A stretch of 64,000 nucleotides of DNA from Candidatus Heimdallarchaeota archaeon (lineage in GTDB: Archaea > Asgardarchaeota > Heimdallarchaeia > Heimdallarchaeales > Kariarchaeaceae): positions 1 to 64,000 of the forward strand of contig WAMJ01000045.1 in NCBI GenBank assembly GCA_015522385.1, written 5' to 3'. Position 1 is the first letter of the stretch; every line of letters starts with the position of its first letter. A model generated the notes under the pieces. That model saw only the letters and a list, made by a program, of their open reading frames with translations, made no database searches and was not told the origin of the DNA. Positions 15,719-24,513 of this stretch are shown in pieces. The translations under genes and the position numbers were made by a program.

Positions 15719-17266
15719 ATGAAGAAGATAACATTACTCTCAATGGTCATTATACTTTCCCTGCTAGTTCAAGCCAACACAACGGCCAGTATTCTTGACC
15801 AACCAAGTAGTAGTACTACCGATCCACAAGTAGATGTAAAACCCAATGCAGATGTCAAATTGGTGATTGCGACACGTCACGACAGTATCATCTACAACAA
15901 ATTTATTGATGAATTTGTCAAGAGCAGTTACGGAGCTGCTGCGGGTATTACCAGTGCAAGTCAGGTTAAAATACAAGCACCAACAACATATGATGGTTTT
16001 TACAAGGTTATGACCAATCCATTCTTTGAGGCCGATATAGGTTGGGGTGGTGGTCCAACTCTGTTCAATACACTTCAGAAGGATGGCGCCCTTGGAAAGA
16101 TCAATGATACTGCAACCTTGGCTGCTATCAATGCTGCAGTAAATGATACAATAGCTGGAGCAGCTATGAAGAGTTATGGAGATGATGGGGAGCTTTACTG
16201 GGCTGCAAACGCAATCTCATCATTTGGGTTCACAGTCAACCACAAAGAGTTGGAGAAAAGAGGGCTACCTGTTCCTAAGACTTGGGAGGATTTGGCATCC
16301 CCAGACTTCTTTACCTCGACTTCAGACGCGAATATCGGTCTGGGTAATGCACCAGACACCACATCAAATACTAGGATCTACCAGATCATCTTCCAGAAGT
16401 ACGGATGGGAGAGAGGTTGGCAGATAATTAATGGGATGGCTGGCAATGGGCAGATTTACAGAGGATCTGTTGAAACGAGGCAGTCGGTGATTTCAGGTGA
16501 AACTGCAGTCGCAATGACCATCGATTTCTATGGACTGATCGCCCAGAGTGAAAACCCGGATACAGAGTACATCGTACCTGAGAACGCATCCATTGTCAAT
16601 GGAGATCCAATGGCACTTGCTGCGAATCCAGCTCATCCCGTTGCCGCGAATGAGTTCATGAAGTTTGCATTCTCCAAAGAAGGACAGGCACTTTGGCTTG
16701 ACACAAAGATCAATAGGTTACCTGTTAGAGCAGATGCATTCGACACAGCACTCGGACAGACCAGGCCCGATATCAAGGCACTGTACGACAAGACACTGGC
16801 AAACCAGGGTATTCAGTTCAATGAGACACTCTCGAGTTCAATTGAGGAGGCGATGAGATACCTCTGGGAGGCCTCAATTACTGACGTGCACGAATCACTA
16901 AGATCCACTTGGGGCAGGATTATGAACTCTTGGAAGAAGGATGCATTTACTGAGAATAGGTACAATGAGTTGATCGAGGCCATGGGCAAACCACCGATCT
17001 CTATGGAAGATATTGCAGAGATCAACGAGCAGATGATTTCAGACCCTGAATTTAGGACACAGAAAATTGCAGAGTGGAGTGCCTTCGCACTAGAAAAATT
17101 CGATGGTGTGGACGAACTTAGAACACAACCAGAGGTCATCGGAAATACCACAATATCAGTCTCGTCAGTTGAAAACACTGTTCAGAACGTCCCATTCCTC
17201 ACATCTGTTTCATTTGTGGCGATTGCAACCATAGGCATAATCAGAAGAAAACGTAATAAACTGTAA
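15719..17266 (+). CDS. ABC importer substrate-binding protein, ferric-iron/thiamine type
   Basis: A 515-residue exported solute-binding protein. The N-terminal signal peptide is followed by the mature start DVKLVIATRHDSIIYNKFIDEF, the pattern of the iron(III)/thiamine/spermidine class of binding proteins. Further family segments are DIGWGGGPTLFNTL, LYWAANAISSFGF, GLPVPKTWEDLASPDFF and the closing lobe with NPAHPVAANEFMKF. A C-terminal hydrophobic helix with the basic tail IRRKRNKL anchors it in the membrane, as in many archaea that lack an outer membrane. It heads a three-gene operon with a fused permease and an ATPase. The likely substrate is ferric iron or a related oxyanion; I cannot decide from sequence. 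Confidence 0.84.
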   Translation: MKKITLLSMVIILSLLVQANTTASILDQPSSSTTDPQVDVKPNADVKLVIATRHDSIIYNKFIDEFVKSSYGAAAGITSASQVKIQAPTTYDGFYKVMTNPFFEADIGWGGGPTLFNTLQKDGALGKINDTATLAAINAAVNDTIAGAAMKSYGDDGELYWAANAISSFGFTVNHKELEKRGLPVPKTWEDLASPDFFTSTSDANIGLGNAPDTTSNTRIYQIIFQKYGWERGWQIINGMAGNGQIYRGSVETRQSVISGETAVAMTIDFYGLIAQSENPDTEYIVPENASIVNGDPMALAANPAHPVAANEFMKFAFSKEGQALWLDTKINRLPVRADAFDTALGQTRPDIKALYDKTLANQGIQFNETLSSSIEEAMRYLWEASITDVHESLRSTWGRIMNSWKKDAFTENRYNELIEAMGKPPISMEDIAEINEQMISDPEFRTQKIAEWSAFALEKFDGVDELRTQPEVIGNTTISVSSVENTVQNVPFLTSVSFVAIATIGIIRRKRNKL

Positions 17267-17296
17267 ACCTCACTCCAATTTCGGAGCTGAGCTCAG

Positions 17297-19171
17297 TTGG
17301 CTACAGAAGCACTAAACCTAATACACGATTCCTCTGAATTCTTTATGAAGAGGTACATGCACAAGTTTATGCAGGATCCCCTGTCTTGGACGATCATTCC
17401 ACTAATTACCCTGTTTTTTACGGTATTCTTGATCCTGCCACTAAGCTTCACGATGTACGCGGCTTTCGTCCATAACGGAGAGCTGAATCTTTCTGCATTT
17501 GGAACAATATTCAATACTAAGAAATTCTGGGATCCTTTCCCAGAGGTGAATGACTCGAACTTCTATATTCAGATAATCGCACCTGGTGATGGGATAACCA
17601 CAATTAGGATCCGTGGTTTGGATTATGGCATCTTTCTAAACACCATAATTATTGGAATTGCTACAACTCTGGTATCCCTTACCCTAGGTCTGACCACTGC
17701 GTTCTTCATGGCAAGGTTGGAGTTCAGGGGCAAGACCTTATTGAGTGGTCTTCTTCTTATCCCATTGGTCATTCCACCTTTCGTGAGTGGTATTGGTTAC
17801 AACGCACTCCTTGGTCCAAGCGGTCTCCTAAACGAACGTTTCTTTATTCCCGTATTTGGGATCAGATTACTATTCCAAGGAATCGTCGCAATCGTAATTG
17901 TTCAGTCACTCCACTACTTCACTCTGATCTACCTCAACATCTACTCTAGTCTGATGAATAATGATCCATCACTTGAGGAAGCGGCAGAGAACATGGGAGC
18001 AGACAGACTGACTGTAGCAAGAACTGTGACCTTACCCCTTGCTATGCCAGGTATTGCCTCAGGAAGCATACTCGTACTCATACTTGCCATGGAAGATCTG
18101 GGTACCCCAATCATCTTTGCCAATTCAGGCGATACTGTAGCTGCGAAGACAATTACATTCTATATTATGCAAAACTTCTTCCTTGGTGAAAACACTTCAG
18201 AGATTAACCAGATAACTGCGATATTGGGTGCATTTCTACTCCTGTTCGCCTTAATTGGCTTCTATGCTATCAGAAAATATGTCTCACTTAAACAGTATTC
18301 CATGGTCAGTAAGGGCAGATCGGGCGAGTTCAGGACTGTCAAGCTTGGAAAGATTGGACATGTCCTTATTTATGTGTACTTTATAGTACTCCTTCTAATT
18401 TCAACTATCCCGCACTGGGGTGTCCTAATAATCTCTAGCACAAAACCTCAAGTTTGGCCTCTGGAGTTTTCAACTGAGAACTATAATAAATTGTTCGACT
18501 TCGAGAACGGATTCGGTCAGTTCATATACAATACCCTAGTCTACAGCTTCACAGCCACAGTCTTAATCGTGATTCTAGCCACATTGGCTGGGTACGTTGC
18601 AAACCGGAAAAAATTCTGGGGACAGACCCTCTTCGATACATTGGTGACAATTCCCATTGCCATTCCAGGTGTTGTACTTGGGATCGGGTATTTCAGGATG
18701 TTCGGGAATTCCGAAGGATTTTCAGTTGGAGACCTTTTCTTCACCCTCAATCCAATAGTGGCACCATCAGTCCTACTGATTATTAGTTACACTATACGGA
18801 AATTCCCATTCACCGTCAGAGCAGTCTATGCTGGACTTCAGCAGACAGATGAGGTCTTGGAGGAATCGGCAATAAATCTAGGTGCAAGTAAATCGAGGGT
18901 TCTGTGGGAAATCATTATTCCTCTGATTATAATGAACATCATAGGTGGAGCACTCGTATCCCTCGTATACAATATGAGTGAGGTATCGACTACGCTCATC
19001 TTGGTGTCAGATACATCAAATGGTACAATAACATGGAAGATGGCTCAAGAGACCGGAAAGATTGCAGAATTGGCTGCAATGGGTGTCTTCCTGATGGTTC
19101 TGCAGGTAATTAGCCTGCTTGTGACCAATGTCTTGCTCAAGAACAGAGCAGATGCAATTTCCGGAATTTAG
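17297..19171 (+). CDS. ABC importer permease with two fused transmembrane domains (FbpB type)
   Basis: A 624-residue inner-membrane permease with about 12 hydrophobic helices. Two EAA-loop motifs, EEAAENMGADRLTVARTVTLP in the first half and EESAINLGASKSRVLWEIIIP in the second, show that two binding-protein-dependent permease domains are fused in one chain, as in FbpB/AfuB ferric-iron transporters. It starts with TTG at 17297, 30 bp after the binding-protein gene, and is followed 11 bp later by the ATPase gene. One chain would supply the whole membrane pore, working with a dimer of the ATPase. Confidence 0.88.
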   Translation: MATEALNLIHDSSEFFMKRYMHKFMQDPLSWTIIPLITLFFTVFLILPLSFTMYAAFVHNGELNLSAFGTIFNTKKFWDPFPEVNDSNFYIQIIAPGDGITTIRIRGLDYGIFLNTIIIGIATTLVSLTLGLTTAFFMARLEFRGKTLLSGLLLIPLVIPPFVSGIGYNALLGPSGLLNERFFIPVFGIRLLFQGIVAIVIVQSLHYFTLIYLNIYSSLMNNDPSLEEAAENMGADRLTVARTVTLPLAMPGIASGSILVLILAMEDLGTPIIFANSGDTVAAKTITFYIMQNFFLGENTSEINQITAILGAFLLLFALIGFYAIRKYVSLKQYSMVSKGRSGEFRTVKLGKIGHVLIYVYFIVLLLISTIPHWGVLIISSTKPQVWPLEFSTENYNKLFDFENGFGQFIYNTLVYSFTATVLIVILATLAGYVANRKKFWGQTLFDTLVTIPIAIPGVVLGIGYFRMFGNSEGFSVGDLFFTLNPIVAPSVLLIISYTIRKFPFTVRAVYAGLQQTDEVLEESAINLGASKSRVLWEIIIPLIIMNIIGGALVSLVYNMSEVSTTLILVSDTSNGTITWKMAQETGKIAELAAMGVFLMVLQVISLLVTNVLLKNRADAISGI

Positions 19172-19182
19172 GAGAGATCAAA

Positions 19183-20319
19183 ATGGTAGAATTAAAAATC
19201 GAAGACCTCCATATCTTCTACGACGATTTTCATGCAGTTAGAGGAATCAATCTAACGGTTAACGATGGAGAGATCCTTACTCTCTTGGGACCATCTGGAT
19301 GTGGGAAGACAACCATTCTCAGAAGTATAGCTGGATTCATCACACCAAAAGCAGGAAGAATTCTCCTAGGAGAAAAGGACATAACACACGTACCTGCGAG
19401 ATTGAGGGACTCCGGGATGATCTTCCAAAACTATGCACTATGGCCCCACATGACAATTGAGGAGAACGTAACATACGGTCTCAAGATGAGGAAAGTGTCT
19501 AAGGAAGAGAGGCATCGGAAAGCAATGGCCATCCTCTCACAAGTTCAGCTCGAAGGGCAGGCGGATAAGACCCCAGGGCAGCTCTCTGGTGGTCAACAAC
19601 AGAGGGTCGCACTTGCACGAGCTCTGGTTATTGAACCTACAATTCTTCTTTGTGATGAGCCACTGTCTAACCTAGACTTCCAGCTGAGAGTAGAACTGAG
19701 AACTGAGATCAGGCACCTGACCAAGAAGCTAGGTGTCACAACGGTGTACGTTACCCACGACCAGTCAGAGGCTCTAGCGATCTCAGATACCATAGCCGTG
19801 ATCAACGCGGGGTTGATAGAGCAAGTTGGAACTCCACTTGAGGTCTTCAATGATCCCGATACCCTTTTTGTGGCAAACTTCGTAGGGGAGAACAATCAGA
19901 TAGAGGGTAAGGTAACGAAACTCGAGAAGGGCTTAGTAGAGGTAAAAACAGAAGGAGGAGACACACTCACTTACACGAACCTACAGGATCCATTTATGGA
20001 GGACACAGCAGAGGAAGGAGAGGAAAAGTCCGCTCCGAAACTAGCTGTTGGAGACAAAGTAAGTATTGTAACAAGATATGACAAGATTTTCTTGGACGAG
20101 AAAGCAACTGAGAACGTCCTTACAGGTACAATCAGAAACCTCGCCTATATGGGTACAATGGTTCAAGTCGTCCTTAACCTCAATGATGGCTCAAAGTTCA
20201 CGGTGAATGTAAGCGAGAACTTGAACAAGGTCATGGGTATGGGACTGGGTTCAACGGTGAAGATACACCTACCCGAGAGTGCCTGTTTCCTCTTCAAGGA
20301 CAATCTCAGGGTCAGGTAA
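19183..20319 (+). CDS. ABC importer ATPase (FbpC/PotA type)
   Basis: A 378-residue cytosolic ATPase. Walker A GPSGCGKT is near residue 37, the signature LSGGQQQR near 135 and Walker B LLCDEPLSNLD near 155, with the H-loop histidine in VTHDQSEAL. A C-terminal extension of about 140 residues has the TOBE-type beta pattern used for regulation in this class. A GGAG motif lies just before the ATG, as expected for an operon-internal gene. It would energise the fused permease encoded directly upstream. Confidence 0.93.
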   Translation: MVELKIEDLHIFYDDFHAVRGINLTVNDGEILTLLGPSGCGKTTILRSIAGFITPKAGRILLGEKDITHVPARLRDSGMIFQNYALWPHMTIEENVTYGLKMRKVSKEERHRKAMAILSQVQLEGQADKTPGQLSGGQQQRVALARALVIEPTILLCDEPLSNLDFQLRVELRTEIRHLTKKLGVTTVYVTHDQSEALAISDTIAVINAGLIEQVGTPLEVFNDPDTLFVANFVGENNQIEGKVTKLEKGLVEVKTEGGDTLTYTNLQDPFMEDTAEEGEEKSAPKLAVGDKVSIVTRYDKIFLDEKATENVLTGTIRNLAYMGTMVQVVLNLNDGSKFTVNVSENLNKVMGMGLGSTVKIHLPESACFLFKDNLRVR

Positions 20320-20365
20320 CTTTTAATCTAAAATTTCCTAAATCGGTTAACAGATAGATTATATC

Positions 20366-21508
20366 TTATATTTTCTCAAGTTGGATATTGCGTTTTCTGA
20401 GCTCTTCAATAAACTCGTTCGCAGGTGTTACAAGCTCCCCAGCGAGAACCCCTCGCTCCTTTATCACTCCCTTCGCAATCATTTGTCCAAGGATGCTAAT
20501 CGGGAAGGATGTCGTCCGGGCCATTGCTGAGAAGCCAGTCTCTGGATCCTCCTTGTCTATGATGATCCACTCATGTTTTTCCCCACCTTTCTGAATAAGG
20601 GTGATTTTGACAAGAACCAAGTCGGGTTCGTTCTGTGGAAGTGTTTGCTCAAGGAAATGTTCCACAACTCTACGGGGATCTGTTCCTAGTTCCGAGACAT
20701 GATCCGAGCTGAGTAAGTTGAACTCTTTGAGGAACTGGAAGAACTGAACGTGTCCCGGATAGCGTATCGTCTTATAATTAAGCTCCCTGATCTTCCCCTC
20801 ATAGATCTCTGGAAGTGAGGATGTGCCACCGGCGGTTTGGAAAGCTTCAAATTCACCATAAGGCTCAGGGAAGGTCAATGTTTCTACCTCGGTGAGGGAT
20901 GGAACTGTAGTTATCTTACCGCCTCGAAGGACTACGGCGTCCTCGAGGTACTCATTGGTAAGTCCACGTATTGAGAATACCTGCTGGTATTTTAGAATTG
21001 TTTTGGGGTCTTGGGGCAACCCCCCCACTCTGATCTGGCACTCGTCCACATCTCCGATTTCGTCTATCTTGATCTTGGCGAGTATGTCTGCCATCCCAGG
21101 GGCAAGTCCACAGTCAGGGATGACTGTGACGTTTGTCTCCTTAGCAAGCTTGTCCAACTCACGCTGCTTTTTGACCATATCTGGGTTACCTCCAAGGTCG
21201 AGGTAGCTGGTGATTGCCTTAATGCACGATCGAGCTAGTTTGAAATTGTATGAGTAGTCAATTGCTCCAAAAGCCACGTCTATTTCAGCGAGGTATTCTG
21301 AGATCTGCTCCTCGGATAGCGCATCTACATCGATCAGTTCCAAAGTCAACCTACCATTGTTGATGAACTCATGGTACCTGTCTGCGATTTCTGAGAGCTT
21401 GATCTCGCTGAACTCCAATCCCAATACCTTGCAGTCATCATTGAGCAACAAATCGTAGAGAATACACTCTCCCATACGCCCAAGTCCAAACACCGCATAT
21501 CTGTTCAT
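20366..21508 (-). CDS. Saccharopine/lysine dehydrogenase-like oxidoreductase
   Basis: A 380-residue NAD(P)-dependent enzyme. The dinucleotide-binding motif GLGRMG is at residues 8-13, and the fold continues with the saccharopine-dehydrogenase signature SYLDLGGNP and PDCGLAPGMADILA. The C-terminal half with IRYPGHVQFFQFLKE is typical of the lysine 6-dehydrogenase and carboxynorspermidine-synthase-like group. It would reduce or oxidise an amino-acid adduct; lysine or a polyamine are possible substrates. It is a single gene, divergent from the DUF106 gene. Confidence 0.8.
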   Translation of the reverse strand: MNRYAVFGLGRMGECILYDLLLNDDCKVLGLEFSEIKLSEIADRYHEFINNGRLTLELIDVDALSEEQISEYLAEIDVAFGAIDYSYNFKLARSCIKAITSYLDLGGNPDMVKKQRELDKLAKETNVTVIPDCGLAPGMADILAKIKIDEIGDVDECQIRVGGLPQDPKTILKYQQVFSIRGLTNEYLEDAVVLRGGKITTVPSLTEVETLTFPEPYGEFEAFQTAGGTSSLPEIYEGKIRELNYKTIRYPGHVQFFQFLKEFNLLSSDHVSELGTDPRRVVEHFLEQTLPQNEPDLVLVKITLIQKGGEKHEWIIIDKEDPETGFSAMARTTSFPISILGQMIAKGVIKERGVLAGELVTPANEFIEELRKRNIQLEKI

Positions 21509-21549
21509 GTGGTAAGGTGTACTCCTGAGAACAAATACCTTTGGTCACA

Positions 21550-22203
21550 ATGAGTGCAAATAACGGAATTAATAAAGTGGATATTAGACACACGCTTATG
21601 GGTATCACCGAGTTCCTCCACGACCTAATAGTAAACCTGAATCTACATCAGCCACCCTTGGCAATGATCTTCTTGATATTTGTCTCAGTATTCATCACCT
21701 ACCTCTCGGCTTGGTTGACAAAGCTTTTTGTGAACCAGGAAGAGATGAAGCGCATTAACAAGATCCTCATGGATCATGAAGAATTCAAGAAGGAAGTGAG
21801 AGAGACACAGAACCCCAAGCTCTACGTCAAGTTAAAGTATAACGAATCCCGAATACAGGAGATTAACCAGAGAATGGCCATGAAGAGGATTGTCCCTCAA
21901 CTTATGATCACTATCCCCTTCTTCATTATCTTCGGATTTCTCAGGGGCGTCATGGGTAATCCCGCACTCAACCTTACCCCAGACAGAGGAGGGATAGTTT
22001 CCGTAATGCCATTTGGGGTACCGTCTTCATTTCCCCTGATAGGAGGCTGGTTCTCACAGTATATGTTTCTCCCCGAACTTAGCGCAGCTGGATTTGGATC
22101 AATGTACTTCCTGTCTGCAGTTGTCACCTCAACCCTTCTTCTGAGAATATTTGGAGTTAATCCAAGAGGAGACATGATGCAGCAACAAAACCCACTGATG
22201 TGA
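21550..22203 (+). CDS. DUF106 membrane insertase (EMC3/TMCO1/Oxa1 superfamily)
   Basis: A 217-residue membrane protein with the three-helix core of the Oxa1 superfamily. The first helix is at about 33-55, a charged cytosolic coiled hairpin (EEMKRINKILMDHEEFKKEVRE and KYNESRIQEINQRMA) follows, and then come two helices at about 118-135 and 195-212. In archaea these proteins insert membrane proteins with the Sec translocon, and they are the relatives of eukaryotic EMC3 and TMCO1. ATG 21550 is preferred over TTG 21541. The gene often sits in the secY cluster in archaea; here it stands alone with a GNAT gene behind it. Confidence 0.87.
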   Translation: MSANNGINKVDIRHTLMGITEFLHDLIVNLNLHQPPLAMIFLIFVSVFITYLSAWLTKLFVNQEEMKRINKILMDHEEFKKEVRETQNPKLYVKLKYNESRIQEINQRMAMKRIVPQLMITIPFFIIFGFLRGVMGNPALNLTPDRGGIVSVMPFGVPSSFPLIGGWFSQYMFLPELSAAGFGSMYFLSAVVTSTLLLRIFGVNPRGDMMQQQNPLM

Positions 22204-22208
22204 TAGGT

Positions 22209-22637
22209 ATGAGAATTGAGGTAATCGGTCTTGAGCACTACGAGAGCATCTGTAAAATATGGGAGAGATCTGGGTTGCCCTACAAGCCCAAAGGTAGGGA
22301 CAGCTATGATTCGTTAAAGTTCAGATTGGAGAATACCCCGACATGGATACTAGGCGCTTTCGATGAAAACCAGCTTGTCGGAGTTGTTGTCGCAACTCAT
22401 GACGGTCAGAGAGGATGGATCAACCGACTAGCAACAGACCCCGAGTACCAGAGAAGGGGGATAGCAAAAGAACTTCTGACAGAAGCGGAGGAGCTCCTGA
22501 AGAAGAAAGGTATTGGATTGTGGGCAGCTCTAATTGAGGAGGATAACATAGCCTCTCGAAAGTTCTTCTCTAAACAGGACTATATCGAATCACCTGACCT
22601 CGTCTACTATTCTAAACGGATATCTAAGGATTACTAG
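22209..22637 (+). CDS. GNAT family N-acetyltransferase
   Basis: A 142-residue acetyltransferase. The acetyl-CoA binding motif is TDPEYQRRGIAKELLTEAEE (Q/RxxGxG/A type), preceded by the strand GWINRLATD and followed by GLWAALIEEDNIASRKFFSKQ, the usual motif B. The acceptor is unknown: an amine metabolite or protein N terminus are possible. ATG 22209 is chosen; the in-frame GTG at 22200 overlaps the DUF106 stop. The five-base gap suggests co-transcription with the DUF106 gene. Confidence 0.85.
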   Translation: MRIEVIGLEHYESICKIWERSGLPYKPKGRDSYDSLKFRLENTPTWILGAFDENQLVGVVVATHDGQRGWINRLATDPEYQRRGIAKELLTEAEELLKKKGIGLWAALIEEDNIASRKFFSKQDYIESPDLVYYSKRISKDY

Positions 22638-22652
22638 CACACTGAATACAAT

Positions 22653-22665
22653 ACCTTATATTTTT
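22653..22665 (+). promoter_or_regulatory. TATA-like box for the exported phosphoesterase gene
   Basis: A run CCTTATATTTTT upstream of ATG 22691; its centre predicts a transcript start just 4-6 bases before the start codon. Confidence 0.4.
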
Positions 22666-22690
22666 CTCCTGACAGAACGACCTGATAGCA

Positions 22691-24451
22691 ATGAGACGCT
22701 CAAAGCTACTTCAGGGAGTAATCTTCTCCCTAGTTCTACTAATCTTAGTCACTTCGTCTTTCAAGACCGAGGCCCTCGTTCCGGATGATCCTCATTCACT
22801 GTCACCGCAGGAGGAAGTCACAAAGGGAAGACCAGAAGGAGTCTTCAAATTGATCACGTACAACATCTGGGAAACAGGCAGAAATATCACATGGATAGAT
22901 GTCATCAAGGAAGAAAACCCAGATTTGGCCCTCTTTGTCGAGACCGGTAAGTGGTCATCAAGTGATGGTACATTTGATGCCGCTCTGGCAGATATGAATG
23001 CGCAGAATCCCGATGAGAAACCATACAAAGGATTCGCAACCCAAGCGGTCTCCTCGACTGATGGAGAAGCTCTAATCTCCAGATACCCTATCAAGTATAA
23101 GACACAACTCTCTGAACTTACACTCGATGATGGGACAACTTTCAAGCCTGCACATGATTTCCTCTATGCTATTGTCGAAATTGCTGGAGTTGAGGTCCAC
23201 ATCTTCGGCAACCACCTCGCTTGCTGTGAGACAGGATATGAGCAGAGGGTCAGGGATCAGGAAGGTCTCATGAATTTCTTCGATAGTCTGGGAGAGGTTC
23301 CAATCATCTATACTGGAGATTTCAACTCACACTCACCCGAGGACGTGGGAGAAGTCGCTCCGAATGATTCCAATCTCGGGACTAGACCGATAGAGATCAT
23401 GCTTAACTCATCGGATCCTGCAGCATCTAAAGTTCACCAGTTTACGGATGTCTACAGGTCTCTGAACCCCTATACCAAAGGATACACCTATGTGGACAGT
23501 CAATTTCAAAGTAGGATTGATTATGTGTTCGTCAATCAGCTAATGGTAGACACATTGGTTAACTCAACTGTCGTTACAACTGAAGCAGGTCTCAATGGTG
23601 CAGATCACCGTCCAATCCTGTCCACCTTCAACATGAAGTACAACGAGTTCGACCTCCGTCCACCGACCCAAGTAAGCGGTTTCCAAGCCACAACCACGGA
23701 CACCAGTGTAGATCTATCATGGCTTGGAAATACAGAACCAGATTTCTTCAAGTACCAGATATGGAGAGATGGGTGTCTTCTTACCGAGGTTCCACACGAC
23801 AGTTTGAGCTTCTCGGACACAAGAGTTGACCCAAATACTGTGTATAAGTACTGGATAACACCTGCCGATGAAAACAGAAATTTCGGATCACCACGTGAGA
23901 TATACGTTAATTCCAGCTATGGCCAGATCTTGAAACCATCAGCTCCACTGCTTACGGCTTCCTCTCAGGTGGGTCGAGTGGAGCTAAACTGGACTTCACA
24001 GGCGAATGGTAGTCCCATAACCAAATCCCTGATTATGAGATCCCTTTCTCCAGATACTGGATATATCCAGATTGCAGAGACAACAGGCTTCTCTTACAAT
24101 GACACAAAGGCAAGGGCAGGTATTACATTGTATTATAGGGTCGTTACCGTCAATCTTGTGGGTTCAAGCAACCCCTCTAACGTTGCATCTGCCCAAGTCC
24201 TCTCTGGTGAATTCCAGACGAATAGGGTACAGAGTAAGGTGAGAGCAAAAACGATCTCTGTATCAGAGGTGAACTGTCCCGAGACTCTTAATATTATCCC
24301 ATTCCCTGAGAAGACAAGCAGTTTGACAACCCTTACTTCTAGCTCAGAAAGTGAGACCGAGACGAGTCCATTTTCCCCTATTTTTATCATCATTATCGCT
24401 CTGATCAGTATTCCTATTCTCAGGCTTGTAGAGAAGAAGAGTTGGAAATGA
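22691..24451 (+). CDS. Exported endonuclease/exonuclease/phosphatase-fold protein with two FnIII domains
   Basis: A 586-residue surface enzyme. A signal peptide (about 1-28) leads into a complete EEP-fold catalytic domain (52-315): N58 in TYNI, E84 in FVETG, H175, D210/N212 in GDFNSH, D277 in SRIDYVF and D305/H306 in GADHRP. That set is used by DNase I-like nucleases, sphingomyelinases and inositol-polyphosphate phosphatases. H175 is followed by an unusual Cys-Cys (C178, C179). Two fibronectin type III domains follow (about 322-415 and 418-510), then a Ser/Thr-rich stalk and a C-terminal membrane helix. It probably acts outside the cell on nucleic acid or phospholipid. It is homologous to the C-terminal half of the protein at 46657. 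Confidence 0.83.
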   Translation: MRRSKLLQGVIFSLVLLILVTSSFKTEALVPDDPHSLSPQEEVTKGRPEGVFKLITYNIWETGRNITWIDVIKEENPDLALFVETGKWSSSDGTFDAALADMNAQNPDEKPYKGFATQAVSSTDGEALISRYPIKYKTQLSELTLDDGTTFKPAHDFLYAIVEIAGVEVHIFGNHLACCETGYEQRVRDQEGLMNFFDSLGEVPIIYTGDFNSHSPEDVGEVAPNDSNLGTRPIEIMLNSSDPAASKVHQFTDVYRSLNPYTKGYTYVDSQFQSRIDYVFVNQLMVDTLVNSTVVTTEAGLNGADHRPILSTFNMKYNEFDLRPPTQVSGFQATTTDTSVDLSWLGNTEPDFFKYQIWRDGCLLTEVPHDSLSFSDTRVDPNTVYKYWITPADENRNFGSPREIYVNSSYGQILKPSAPLLTASSQVGRVELNWTSQANGSPITKSLIMRSLSPDTGYIQIAETTGFSYNDTKARAGITLYYRVVTVNLVGSSNPSNVASAQVLSGEFQTNRVQSKVRAKTISVSEVNCPETLNIIPFPEKTSSLTTLTSSSESETETSPFSPIFIIIIALISIPILRLVEKKSWK

Positions 24452-24483
24452 ATTTCTTCTAATAACCATTTTCCTTTGCAACA

Positions 24484-24493
24484 CTTTAATTTA
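24484..24493 (+). promoter_or_regulatory. TATA box for the proline-rich protein gene
   Basis: CTTTAATTTA centred about 26 bp before the GTG start at 24514, which supports that start and a leaderless transcript. Confidence 0.5.
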
Positions 24494-24513
24494 GTGAACG
24501 GATAAAATAGACT

